Source of the DNA: a virus
Direction: 5' to 3' (one strand)
IMG/VR virus record: IMGVR_UViG_3300009161_000003
Location: 48,923 to 112,922 of that record
Length of the DNA: 64,000 nucleotides
A program made the translations under genes and the position numbers. Of the stretch, positions 15,692 to 24,250 are shown in pieces (positions within the stretch are counted from its first letter, which is position 1; every line of letters starts with the position of its first letter). The notes under the pieces are model-generated. The model was not told where the DNA came from and did no database searches. It saw only the letters and a list, made by a program, of their open reading frames with translations.

Positions 15692-15977
15692 CACCATCTA
15701 CAAATTGTTCAAGTACTGCTAATTCAGTTATTGCAAGTCTGACCTTATTTGTCCCTTCGCCAATAATAACAATTATGGCTGGGTCATTATTATTTTTAAT
15801 AGCGTCAGTGGTTGCTTTGGCCCAAACTTTTTGATTAAGGGTAAAAGATTTTCCAACTTCTTTAAAATCTACCGTAAAATTTTTCCAAGTGGCATCGCCC
15901 TTATGGGTATTTCTTCCACTATTCTTATGCTGTTTGGCGCCTATTTTTTTTGATTCTGATCTCTCACTCATCTTCAT
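15687..15977 (-). CDS. Putative Hjc-like / PD-(D/E)XK nuclease
   Basis: This 96-residue basic protein has a conserved-looking core: KNSGRNTHKGDATW, then FTVDFKE and KSFTL, where GD and D-x-K could be the metal and lysine positions of a small PD-(D/E)XK resolvase such as archaeal-type Hjc. It is followed by a charged helix and an IIVIIGEG strand. I recognise similar small proteins in other phages annotated as Holliday junction resolvases, but the catalytic assignment is tentative. It overlaps the next small gene by 14 bases. Confidence 0.5.
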   Translation of the reverse strand: MKMSERSESKKIGAKQHKNSGRNTHKGDATWKNFTVDFKEVGKSFTLNQKVWAKATTDAIKNNNDPAIIVIIGEGTNKVRLAITELAVLEQFVDGV

Positions 15978-16140
15978 AGTCCCTTTTTCCTTTTGGAATA
16001 AGACTAACTTTTGATATATGTTTTTTAGTACACATCCAAGTTAAATCTCTTGTTTCTGTCCATAATCTACAAACAATAACTTCTTCATTACATTTTTGAC
16101 AAACAAACTTTCCTTTATATGTAGAAAAATTGTTAAGCAT
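15964..16140 (-). CDS. Small zinc-ribbon-like protein (58 aa)
   Basis: The frame from ATG 16140 to TGA 15964 encodes 58 residues with Cys14, Cys17, Cys24 and Cys37 (VCQKCNEE...VC...WMC), a possible single zinc site, and a basic C-terminus. It overlaps the end of the RecA-like gene by eight bases and the next gene by 14, an ordinary coupled position in this operon. Function unknown. Confidence 0.6.
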   Translation of the reverse strand: MLNNFSTYKGKFVCQKCNEEVIVCRLWTETRDLTWMCTKKHISKVSLIPKGKRDYEDE

Positions 16141-17146
16141 TCTCTACCTTTAGTTTTAATTGTTCTTGTAAGTCTAAATCTTCTCTTACTCTGTCAATAA
16201 ATGCATCTCTACCCTGAACTTTTGTGCCATCATCAAGTTGATACCAAGCACCAGTTCTATTTACCATACCCATTTGTTCTGCGGTATCAACAAGATCGCC
16301 TATCTTATCAATCCCAATATCATTACCTCTAAAATAAAAATCATACTCACCAGACTGAAAGCCAGGAGAGGTTTTAGAGAATTGTAACTCCCATCTAATT
16401 TTTCTACCAATTTTTTCTTCAATTAATTTATCTCCTATTTTAATTTTTCCTTTGATTGCTTGATTGTCTGATTCCGATGAGAATAATTTAATAACGCAAG
16501 AGGAATAAAACTTAGTAGCCTGCCCACCAGAAGGCTGCTGACTAGTATACATAGCGTTAATATTATTACGAGACTGAGAAATAAGTACAAGCATAGTCGG
16601 CTTAACTTTGTTATTAGCATAGTTAAGCATTTTCCAAGCGTTGCTAAAGTCACGTGACTCTGCTCCAATCTGTTTTGTATTTTCTAAAGCCTTCATATCG
16701 TCTGTATCTTTTTCAAAGTAAATGGCAGGAAGCATTGATGTAATACTATCAATTACAATTAAATCAACTCCAGCATTAATAAGGCCTACTCCTACATCTA
16801 CCATATCGCTAATTGTTCGTGCTTGTGAATAGATTAGTTTTTTTGGATCTACCCCAAGTTTTATAGCCCAGTCTTCTGAGTATGACATCTCTGAGTCAAT
16901 CCATGCACAAATCTTTCCTTCTGCCTGTGCCATTGCAATCATTTGCAGACACATAGAGGACTTTGCACTTGACTTGCTACCCCAGATCAAAACCTGTCTT
17001 CCATACGGTAAACCGCCACCAAGAGCCTTGTTAAGACCATAACTGGGAGTAGGCTGGTATTCAAAAGTAATTCCTTCTCCAGTACCCAAACGTTTTCTAA
17101 GTTTAGGATCTAGTAATGCTAAAACATCTTCTACGCTAACTGACAT
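16133..17146 (-). CDS. RecA/UvsX-like recombinase
   Basis: The ATG at 17146 is preferred because GGAGG lies six bases before it; an ATG two codons upstream would sit directly on that GGAGG. The 337-residue protein promotes ATP-dependent strand exchange. It has a P-loop GSKSSAKS (56-63) in which the usual second Gly is Ala, a Walker B-like VDLIVIDSITSM, and loop regions QIGAESRDFSNA and ISQSRNNIN. The Gly-to-Ala change needs checking for activity, although the rest of the core is intact. The start overlaps the end of the DNA polymerase gene by 11 bases. Confidence 0.9.
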   Translation of the reverse strand: MSVSVEDVLALLDPKLRKRLGTGEGITFEYQPTPSYGLNKALGGGLPYGRQVLIWGSKSSAKSSMCLQMIAMAQAEGKICAWIDSEMSYSEDWAIKLGVDPKKLIYSQARTISDMVDVGVGLINAGVDLIVIDSITSMLPAIYFEKDTDDMKALENTKQIGAESRDFSNAWKMLNYANNKVKPTMLVLISQSRNNINAMYTSQQPSGGQATKFYSSCVIKLFSSESDNQAIKGKIKIGDKLIEEKIGRKIRWELQFSKTSPGFQSGEYDFYFRGNDIGIDKIGDLVDTAEQMGMVNRTGAWYQLDDGTKVQGRDAFIDRVREDLDLQEQLKLKVENA

Positions 17147-20100
17147 GAACATCCTCCAAAGTTATAGTCCCATCTTTTGTTTTGCCAAAATCAAACTTAT
17201 AGGTATTGCCCTCTTTAATATGCATATAGGCTTTTGCAAAAGATGTTGGGAATACTGTTATAGAATGTAAGTCTCTTGATGAATCTGCTAAAGTTAATAA
17301 TGCCATCTTCTTTCCAGTTTTTGTTGTTCTTGGTTTAAATGATATCACAAACATCTCTTCTTCTGCAAATGGCAATTGCTTATAATTTAAAAATCTAACT
17401 AAAGCATTTGGTGAAGTTTTAATTTCATCAACTGGTGTGGCAGAAACAATCCTATTGTCAGATGCTAATAGCAGATAAGTTTTACCAATCTCAATGGTAG
17501 TGTTCTCATCATCAAATATTCCAATTGATCCCGTTTTGTCTAACACATCAACACGAGACCATCCTGTTCCTCTTTTAATTGATTTAATCATTCCCATTAA
17601 AATAAAAGATCCTTTTTCTTCAAAATCTTCTGTTGATTGAATGAATGAATGATATTGTGTTGGCACTGTCATATTAAATTCTGGCAAATTTAAATACTCA
17701 TATAAATTTTCTTTGATCTCTTGATCATTTCTTGGGTTATCAGAAAAGGTAGCAGCACCAGTAATCCTTAGTGACTGTAAGGCTCTGCTATTTACTCCGT
17801 TTCCTTTTGTAAAAGTAAATTCTTCAAGTTGTTTGTATGATGTGAATGGTCGCGCTTGGATATATCTTTCTGCAATCTTGTCAGATATATATTTAACAGA
17901 ACTAAGTCCAAATCTAATACCTTTACCCTCAATTTTAAAATCCATATCCGAATCGTTAATGTGAGGTAACTTAATGCTAATGCCCATTCTTTTCGCTTCA
18001 ATAAGATACTCAGTTCTTCCATCTTTATCCTTTTCATTTTTTAAAAGGGCAAACATAAATTCAAGTGGATAATAATACTTTAACCAAGCGGTCCAATACG
18101 AGACCGTAGAGTAAGCAACCGCATGAGACTTGTTGAACGAATACCCCGCATGTGCTTCAAAGTCATGCCATAAATCCAAAGCAGAATTAGGACTAATGTA
18201 CTTAGAAGCACCATTAACAAACTTTTCTTTAAACTGATCAAATTCTTTAGCATCTTTCTTCTTTCCAATAATTTTACGTACCTTGTCTGCTTCTGCCATT
18301 GTCATTCCACCAAGTTCAACACAGGCTTGCATAACCTGCTCTTGATACAAAACACAACCGTATGTATCTATTGTAATGGGTTTCATAACCTTATTTAAAT
18401 AATCAATATTTTGCTTGCCGTGCTTTCTTGCAATATAGTCTTTGCCAATAGTATTCATTGCTCCTGGGCGAACCAATGCGTTAGATGCTGCAAGTTCATT
18501 TAGATTCTTCACACCCATTTTAATCAAAAGGCTTGTATATGGTGCAGCCTCACACTGAAAAACTCCTTTAGTATATCCATCTGAAATCATTTCATAAACT
18601 TTAGGATCTTCTAAATCAATTTCTAATAAATTAATTTCTTTATAATGATTCTTTTTAATTTCTGCAATAGCATCTTGAATAACACTAAGAGTTTTTAATC
18701 CAAGTGCGTCAATCTTAATTAGGCCAATTCTTTCTGCTTCTTCCATATCAACACCAACCACTGGAATTCTTTCGTCAGATCCTGGAGATGATCTTGTTTC
18801 TAGTGGTGCATATCTAAAAATTGGGTTCTTGCTTGTCACAACTCCTGCAGCATGAATTCCAGTTCCACGAATACGTCCTCGCAACTGATCTCCATATACT
18901 TCTACTTCTGGATATTTTTCTCTAAACCATAATGTTGTTTTTGAATAACAAAAATCTTCCCATGTGTCAACTTGCTTTAGTGCTTTGTTTACATCTGACA
19001 AAGGAATATTTAAAACTCTAGCGACATCTCTAACTACACCTTTGCCTTTAAACTCTAAGAAAGTAGCAATAGATGCAACGTGCCTATACTGTCTAACTAA
19101 ATAATCTTTTACTTCTTCACGACGAGTATCTTGAATGTCTGTATCAATATCTGGAAAGTCATTTCTTTCTGGATTAATAAATCGAAAAAACAGCAGTCCA
19201 TATTTAATTGGATCTATGTCTGTAATTCCAAGTGCAAAGCAGACTAAAGATCCAGCAGAGGATCCACGACCTGGACCTACCATAATTCCTTCCTTCTTTG
19301 CCCAAGCAATCATGCTTTGAACAACTAAGAAATATGGTGCAAATTTTTTATTTTTAACAATTTCTAATTCTTCACGTAATCTATTAACATATTCTTCATT
19401 ATCTTGCAGACCTTTAAGTGTCAAACCTTCAAAAGCAATCTTTTCTAATTCACTATCTGGACTTTTATATTGAACTGGTAAAAGATCAAGTCCATCTTGA
19501 ATATCATAGTCTTCTACTGTGTCTGCTAGTAGGAGTGTGTTTGAGTATATGTCTGGTCTATCTATCCCCTGTTTTTCCATTGCTAATTTAATTTCATCAT
19601 ATGATAGTAAATGTATATCAAATTTATTAAAGGTAATTTGACGATCTTCTCCGTACAGGTAGTCAAGTCTTTGCATCATATTAGTTTTCTTTTTAGACTT
19701 TTCATATGTTGCTTCTTTATTAACTTTGCCGTGAGTATTCATCAATAATTTAAACTCTTGGATTTCTTTTTGTGATGTGTCTGAATGATGACAGTCTGGA
19801 GTTACAACAACCTTAATGTTAAATTCATCTGCAAGTTCAATCAAAGCCTTATTTATTTCTGGGGTATTGTGTGGCATTACCTCAATATAATAATCATTAC
19901 CAAAATTATTCTTAAACCATTTAATATTTTTCTTTGCAATAGCAAACTCATTTTCTTCTAATGCTTTTACAATAACACTACTTGGACATGCTGAAGTTAC
20001 AATAATACCTTCACGATATTTTTCAAGTATCTTAAAATCAAATCTTGGTTTCTTAAAAAACCCATCAGTCCAGGAAACTTCACTAATTTTATTTAAATTT

Positions 20101-20411
20101 TCTAAACCAATCTGATTCTTTGCTAGAAGAACAATGTGATTATAAACAAGGTCTTGTTGACCTTCTCTTTCAGACTTATCTCGTGTATCAGATATGTCTG
20201 CACACATATATCCTTCTAGCCCAAGAATTGGTTTAATGCCTTTGGATTTTGCGGTACGATAAAACTCACGATGTCCTGAAAGTGTGCCGTGATCTGTTAT
20301 TGCCAATGCTGGCATTTTAAGATCTACGGCACGACTTAGATACTCTTCTGGAGTTGCAATTCCATCGAACAGAGAATAGTGAGTGTGTACGTGTAATCCT
20401 GCGTAGTTCAT
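17136..20411 (-). CDS. dnaE: DNA polymerase III alpha-type (family C) replicase
   Basis: The ATG at 20411 follows the stop of the preceding gene by one base; an earlier frame start would overlap it by 44 bases. The 1091-residue polymerase has an N-terminal PHP domain (LHVHTHYS at 6-12, AITDHG at 37-42), the palm with GPGRGSSAGS (about 377-387), the PDIDTDI catalytic acids (about 418-425), a KIDALGL motif carrying the third acid, and near the C-terminus an OB-fold-like segment (ILMGMIKSIKRG). It is the phage's own replicase. A separate proofreading exonuclease was not found; the PHP residues look intact and may proofread. Confidence 0.95.
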   Translation of the reverse strand: MNYAGLHVHTHYSLFDGIATPEEYLSRAVDLKMPALAITDHGTLSGHREFYRTAKSKGIKPILGLEGYMCADISDTRDKSEREGQQDLVYNHIVLLAKNQIGLENLNKISEVSWTDGFFKKPRFDFKILEKYREGIIVTSACPSSVIVKALEENEFAIAKKNIKWFKNNFGNDYYIEVMPHNTPEINKALIELADEFNIKVVVTPDCHHSDTSQKEIQEFKLLMNTHGKVNKEATYEKSKKKTNMMQRLDYLYGEDRQITFNKFDIHLLSYDEIKLAMEKQGIDRPDIYSNTLLLADTVEDYDIQDGLDLLPVQYKSPDSELEKIAFEGLTLKGLQDNEEYVNRLREELEIVKNKKFAPYFLVVQSMIAWAKKEGIMVGPGRGSSAGSLVCFALGITDIDPIKYGLLFFRFINPERNDFPDIDTDIQDTRREEVKDYLVRQYRHVASIATFLEFKGKGVVRDVARVLNIPLSDVNKALKQVDTWEDFCYSKTTLWFREKYPEVEVYGDQLRGRIRGTGIHAAGVVTSKNPIFRYAPLETRSSPGSDERIPVVGVDMEEAERIGLIKIDALGLKTLSVIQDAIAEIKKNHYKEINLLEIDLEDPKVYEMISDGYTKGVFQCEAAPYTSLLIKMGVKNLNELAASNALVRPGAMNTIGKDYIARKHGKQNIDYLNKVMKPITIDTYGCVLYQEQVMQACVELGGMTMAEADKVRKIIGKKKDAKEFDQFKEKFVNGASKYISPNSALDLWHDFEAHAGYSFNKSHAVAYSTVSYWTAWLKYYYPLEFMFALLKNEKDKDGRTEYLIEAKRMGISIKLPHINDSDMDFKIEGKGIRFGLSSVKYISDKIAERYIQARPFTSYKQLEEFTFTKGNGVNSRALQSLRITGAATFSDNPRNDQEIKENLYEYLNLPEFNMTVPTQYHSFIQSTEDFEEKGSFILMGMIKSIKRGTGWSRVDVLDKTGSIGIFDDENTTIEIGKTYLLLASDNRIVSATPVDEIKTSPNALVRFLNYKQLPFAEEEMFVISFKPRTTKTGKKMALLTLADSSRDLHSITVFPTSFAKAYMHIKEGNTYKFDFGKTKDGTITLEDVHVS

Positions 20412-20412
20412 A

Positions 20413-21069
20413 CTACCAATCTGTGTTGGTTGATGAAGTAGTTGATGGTGAGTCAAAGCCTAGATAAAAGGCTTCTTGCTCTGCATAAGGAACTTTGCGA
20501 AGTGCAAGTTCAATTTGGAATGGCTCGATTCCAGACCAATCAAATGGTTCTTTATCTGGTGCTGCTGGAATCATTGTGTAATTTGTTTCAGTACCCTGAC
20601 CATTACGCTTCATTTTCCAAACAACGTTTGAAATGCTACCAGTCTCAAGTGCATATTCACGAATTGTATTAAAAGATGATTGCTTGCTGATTCCCATAGA
20701 CCAAATGGCTACATATGGTTTTTCAATTCCATCATCTACTAGTACGTTACAGTAAAAGCGAAGACGACCACGCCATCCAGCCTTTGGGTCTTTACGGTGC
20801 ATTTCTTCTGCCCAGTCACGACCTTCTGTGTCCATAGTGTCTACTGCTTTGCGCTTGTAATCTTTTGGATTTACGTGTTCTTTGACAACTAGAGAGAGTC
20901 CACGAGATGCACTATAATTTGCAGAGTCTTCGTCTAGTTCTTCAATAAAGCGAATCTTTACTGATTGTCCATCAGCAAGTTTAAGCCATCTTACCTTTGG
21001 TGAGTTTTCATCGTATTTTGGTTTGTCGAGCAGGGCGTTGATGTTTTTTAATCCCTTTACTACGCTCAT
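20413..21069 (-). CDS. Probable single-stranded DNA-binding protein (gp32-like)
   Basis: This 218-residue protein lies directly upstream of the DNA polymerase. It begins with a basic, LAST-like segment, then beta strands rich in Trp, Phe and Tyr (VRWLKLADGQSVKIRFIEEL, RLRFYCNVLVDD), and a C-terminal Ser/Thr/Asp tail. This is the make-up of phage gp32/gp2.5-type proteins that coat ssDNA at the fork. No zinc site is apparent. Assignment rests on layout and context. Confidence 0.6.
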   Translation of the reverse strand: MSVVKGLKNINALLDKPKYDENSPKVRWLKLADGQSVKIRFIEELDEDSANYSASRGLSLVVKEHVNPKDYKRKAVDTMDTEGRDWAEEMHRKDPKAGWRGRLRFYCNVLVDDGIEKPYVAIWSMGISKQSSFNTIREYALETGSISNVVWKMKRNGQGTETNYTMIPAAPDKEPFDWSGIEPFQIELALRKVPYAEQEAFYLGFDSPSTTSSTNTDW

Positions 21070-21083
21070 ATCTTTCTCCTTTT

Positions 21084-22547
21084 TTATATTGTTATTTTAA
21101 AATCATCATACTGCTCTGCAGCACTATTGATTTTTTCTACTATTTTATTATACTCTTCCAATTCATTTTTGTCAAATGAATCTTTAGAAACTTTAAAACT
21201 ATTTCCAGCATATAAAGATATCCAACTGTACAATAGCCAAGAAGGTGGTTGCATCAAATAAGAAAAATTCTGTTTGTTTGTTTCCATATCATTAATAAAT
21301 CTTTTTATATTATAATGTTCATATTCTGGCATTGGATGTTTTAGTAAAAATTCTGACCAAAAATTGGTATTAGTTTTGTTTGTAACATAATGCATATATA
21401 GATAGGTTGTTATTGATTGTGCCATTCGTTCATTTAAATCATTAAAATAATCTATTTCCATATCAGCAATAGTATTATTAATATATTTATAGAAATAATT
21501 ATCTAAAAATAAATATAATGCATTAATCATTCCTGATATTGCAGTAGCCTCCATTGGTTCAAAGAATGATGTAGAAAGTCCTATACCTAAACAATTATTT
21601 ATTAATATTTTTTTTGCATAACCTGGAGTAAAGTTAAAAGTTTTTATAATTTCTAAATCTTTTCCAAAAAACTTATAGGCTTCTTTTATTGCATCATCTT
21701 CACTAATATAATTATTATCATAAACATATCCACAACCATATCTATTTTGTAGTGGAACTTTCCATGCCCAACCATAATTCATTGCAATTGCTTGTGTATA
21801 TGGAACTTCTTTGCCATCTAAAGGAAGTTTGCAGGCAATTGCTGATGTTGCTGGAAGAAATTTAGATGTGTCAATCCACTCAACGTTATAAGTATTATCT
21901 AAAAATAATCTAGAAAATCCAGATGCATCAATTAAAAAATCTAGACTAATGCTTGTTTCATTATCTAATGATAATTCTACAATATCACCATTATTATTTG
22001 TTTTAGTATCAACAACAATGGCATCAATAATTTCTATATTTTTTTTAACTACCTCATTTTCTAAAAAATCTCCAAGCAGTTTTGCATCTAAATGCAATGA
22101 GTATTCTTTTTTACTATTAATTGAATGAACTTTATTTTTATAAGATATCTGTGCATTTAAATTAATAGAATCTAAATTTCCATGTTCTTGCATTGCCATA
22201 TGACAAAGTTTAAAAATATTAATATTATCATAAAAAGGACGATCTTCAAAAAAATTATTAAACCCATGAAACCATGATTGGTTTTCATTGTTCCATCCAG
22301 AAAAAACAACACCATTTTTGATAGTTGCATTTGTATATTTAATTATATCTTCAACATCAAGTTTTAAATCTTTACAAATTTTATGTATGCTTGTTGTTAA
22401 CCCTTCGCCAGGTCCAAGAACTCCTATTTGTTTACTTCGCACCATTGTTATTTTTAACTTTGGATACCTTTTGTTTAACAAAAGTGCACTTAAACAACCA
22501 GCAGTTCCTCCACCAACAACAACAACATTTTTAATATCTCTGATCAT
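21084..22547 (-). CDS. Flavin-dependent (tryptophan-type) halogenase
   Basis: The product of 487 residues starts at the ATG about 22547; the open frame upstream is the shadow of the AhpD gene. It matches FAD-dependent halogenases: GGGTAG at 12-17 binds FAD, Lys77 in NATIKNG falls where the catalytic Lys79 of PrnA sits, and WAWKVP (260-265) is the W-x-W-x-(I/V)-P halogenase signature that blocks monooxygenase chemistry. FFEPMEAT may supply the conserved Glu. These enzymes make HOX from reduced FAD, oxygen and halide. No flavin reductase is in the window. A viral halogenase (VirX1, cyanophage Syn10) is known; the substrate here is not. It overlaps the AhpD-like gene by 17 bases. Confidence 0.85.
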   Translation of the reverse strand: MIRDIKNVVVVGGGTAGCLSALLLNKRYPKLKITMVRSKQIGVLGPGEGLTTSIHKICKDLKLDVEDIIKYTNATIKNGVVFSGWNNENQSWFHGFNNFFEDRPFYDNINIFKLCHMAMQEHGNLDSINLNAQISYKNKVHSINSKKEYSLHLDAKLLGDFLENEVVKKNIEIIDAIVVDTKTNNNGDIVELSLDNETSISLDFLIDASGFSRLFLDNTYNVEWIDTSKFLPATSAIACKLPLDGKEVPYTQAIAMNYGWAWKVPLQNRYGCGYVYDNNYISEDDAIKEAYKFFGKDLEIIKTFNFTPGYAKKILINNCLGIGLSTSFFEPMEATAISGMINALYLFLDNYFYKYINNTIADMEIDYFNDLNERMAQSITTYLYMHYVTNKTNTNFWSEFLLKHPMPEYEHYNIKRFINDMETNKQNFSYLMQPPSWLLYSWISLYAGNSFKVSKDSFDKNELEEYNKIVEKINSAAEQYDDFKITI

Positions 22548-23055
22548 AACCAACTTTATTGATCTGTTCTGCAGAAGGAATCCATGTTTCAGAATTTTCT
22601 TGAACACCATGACCTTCAACAATTCTATTAAAGAAATTAAAAGCAGAGCAAACTGCAACAGCATCTTTAACTTGTTCTTGTGTAAATCCAGCCTCATAGC
22701 ATTCATCATATAATTTCTTAGTCATACTTGCTGGATGCTTGGTTAACTGTTCTACTAAATTAAAAATTGTCGTCAATCTATTTGGAGTTGATTGAATCCC
22801 ACCATCTAAAATCTCAATCTCAGCATTTATTGATTCTGCAAAAACACGGTGCGATCCATAACAAAACCTACATCCATTTAGATATGATGTATATGCTGCA
22901 ATAATTTCTCTATCTTGTGGAGACAATGATGAAGCCTCTCGCAAGACTTCTTGTGCAAATGAAAGCATCATCATATATTTTTTTTGATTTTCCATAAAGA
23001 CATCAACGATTGTTGAATTTTCTTTAATTGAATCAAACACATTTTTTACGCTCAC
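22531..23055 (-). CDS. AhpD / carboxymuconolactone decarboxylase-like protein
   Basis: This 174-residue helical protein starts at GTG 23055, two bases after the primase stop, with GAGG in reach. It has the CMD/AhpD signature: LSPQDREIIAAYTS, then NGCRFCYGSH, the redox C-x-x-C-x-x-x-H motif used for peroxidase or thiol chemistry. The usual upstream Glu of the motif seems replaced by Ala. It is translationally coupled to the halogenase and may supply redox or peroxide-related activity, or act as a separate oxidative-stress enzyme. That pairing is inference. Confidence 0.8.
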   Translation of the reverse strand: MSVKNVFDSIKENSTIVDVFMENQKKYMMMLSFAQEVLREASSLSPQDREIIAAYTSYLNGCRFCYGSHRVFAESINAEIEILDGGIQSTPNRLTTIFNLVEQLTKHPASMTKKLYDECYEAGFTQEQVKDAVAVCSAFNFFNRIVEGHGVQENSETWIPSAEQINKVGYDQRY

Positions 23056-23057
23056 AA

Positions 23058-24002
23058 CTACCTCAACATTTCTAATATAGAGTTATCAATCGAACTACTT
23101 AACTTAATTATATCAGAATCTTGCATATCTCCAATATCTTTATACTTGGTGTCTAACTGTATTATTGATACCCTCGATTTTAATTTATCAATCATTTTTT
23201 TAGACATTGATTTTCCAGCCTCATCATTATCTGCTATTAGATAGATCTCATTGAAATATTTTTCTAACAACTCTACTTGGCTTTTTGAAATTGTTGCTCC
23301 AAGCGTAGCCACTGCTGGCATACCTACTTGATCTAATCTTATAGCATCAAAAGATGACTCTACAACATAGACTCTATCATTTGCTTTTACCCTATGCAGA
23401 TTAAACAAAGTTTTGCTTTTTGGAAGTCCTGGAGTATTCTTAAAATCTTTTCCTTCAACACTTCTACCCACAAAACCAATTACCATTCCTTCTGGGGAGT
23501 GAACTGGAATTGTAACCATATCCTGCTTCTCTGAATAACCTAGATTAAACTTATTAACTGATGACTTAGTTACTAGTCTGCCATCAAAATATCTCATTGC
23601 TCTTGGTGATTCAAGTGCTTGTGAGTTCAGTCTCTTAATAATAACTTCATCATATTGAACAAATACAGGTGGGGTATATAGTTGTTTTGCTACTATTTGA
23701 GTAATATCAGACTCTTGTTCTTTGCTTTTTATATACCGCAAACTTTCAAAATATGATCTGTTGCTCATCTTCATTACTAATTCTTGTAGGTTAGCAACTT
23801 GTTGGCATCCAAAACAAAAAAACAATCCACTTTCCTTTGATACTTCTCCAGCAGGAGTTCTGTTGTTATTATGATATGGACAGAAAATTATGTAGTCAGA
23901 ATCTACTTCTGATTGTATTGTGATTCCAGAACCGATGAGAACTCTTTTAATTTGATCTTCTGTGTATATATCGGATTGTACCCGTCTGCCGCGATCATCC
24001 AT
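23058..24002 (-). CDS. DnaG-type DNA primase
   Basis: This 314-residue primase makes RNA primers at the fork. It has an N-terminal CHC2 zinc finger (Cys41, His44, Cys63, Cys66; CPYH...CFGC), then a TOPRIM domain with VVESSFDA and LIADNDEAGK metal-binding acids. It is short and lacks an obvious helicase-binding C-terminal domain. The start overlaps the preceding small gene by 100 bases, and no alternative ATG, GTG or TTG before the zinc finger would avoid this. It follows the helicase, as in other phage replication operons. Confidence 0.9.
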   Translation of the reverse strand: MDDRGRRVQSDIYTEDQIKRVLIGSGITIQSEVDSDYIIFCPYHNNNRTPAGEVSKESGLFFCFGCQQVANLQELVMKMSNRSYFESLRYIKSKEQESDITQIVAKQLYTPPVFVQYDEVIIKRLNSQALESPRAMRYFDGRLVTKSSVNKFNLGYSEKQDMVTIPVHSPEGMVIGFVGRSVEGKDFKNTPGLPKSKTLFNLHRVKANDRVYVVESSFDAIRLDQVGMPAVATLGATISKSQVELLEKYFNEIYLIADNDEAGKSMSKKMIDKLKSRVSIIQLDTKYKDIGDMQDSDIIKLSSSIDNSILEMLR

Positions 24003-24244
24003 TCAATATTCTTTTTCCCTACGTAGATTCCATATACCGTTAATTTAAATTCAAACCAGTCTTTGCTTTCATTATAGTATACCGTAAAGTCTGGCTCTAT
24101 GTCAATTCTTGGAACATAGGCACATTCTTTCATTTGTACTATTAATAATCTAATATACTCTTCTTTTAGCCTGTATATGTTTGACTCATCTTTGATGTTG
24201 CCATCTAGTTTAAAACACTTTATAGGCTTATGATGAATAGACAC
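23903..24244 (-). CDS. Hypothetical protein overlapping the primase gene
   Basis: I do not recognise this 113-residue protein. It is mixed alpha/beta, with aromatic strands (DFTVYYNESKDWFEFKLTVYG) and a C-terminal helix. Its last 100 bases also encode the primase N-terminus in another frame. It lies six bases after the helicase stop. The length and position fit a real phage gene rather than a shadow. Confidence 0.5.
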   Translation of the reverse strand: MSIHHKPIKCFKLDGNIKDESNIYRLKEEYIRLLIVQMKECAYVPRIDIEPDFTVYYNESKDWFEFKLTVYGIYVGKKNIEWMIAADGYNPIYTQKIKLKEFSSVLESQYNQK

Positions 24245-24250
24245 ATCTTA

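Noticed and set aside
22548-22709. N-terminal extension of the halogenase (54 extra codons)
   Set aside because: It overlaps the AhpD-like gene in another frame and lacks the FAD motif; the MIRDIKNVVVVGGG start is the family's usual N-terminus.
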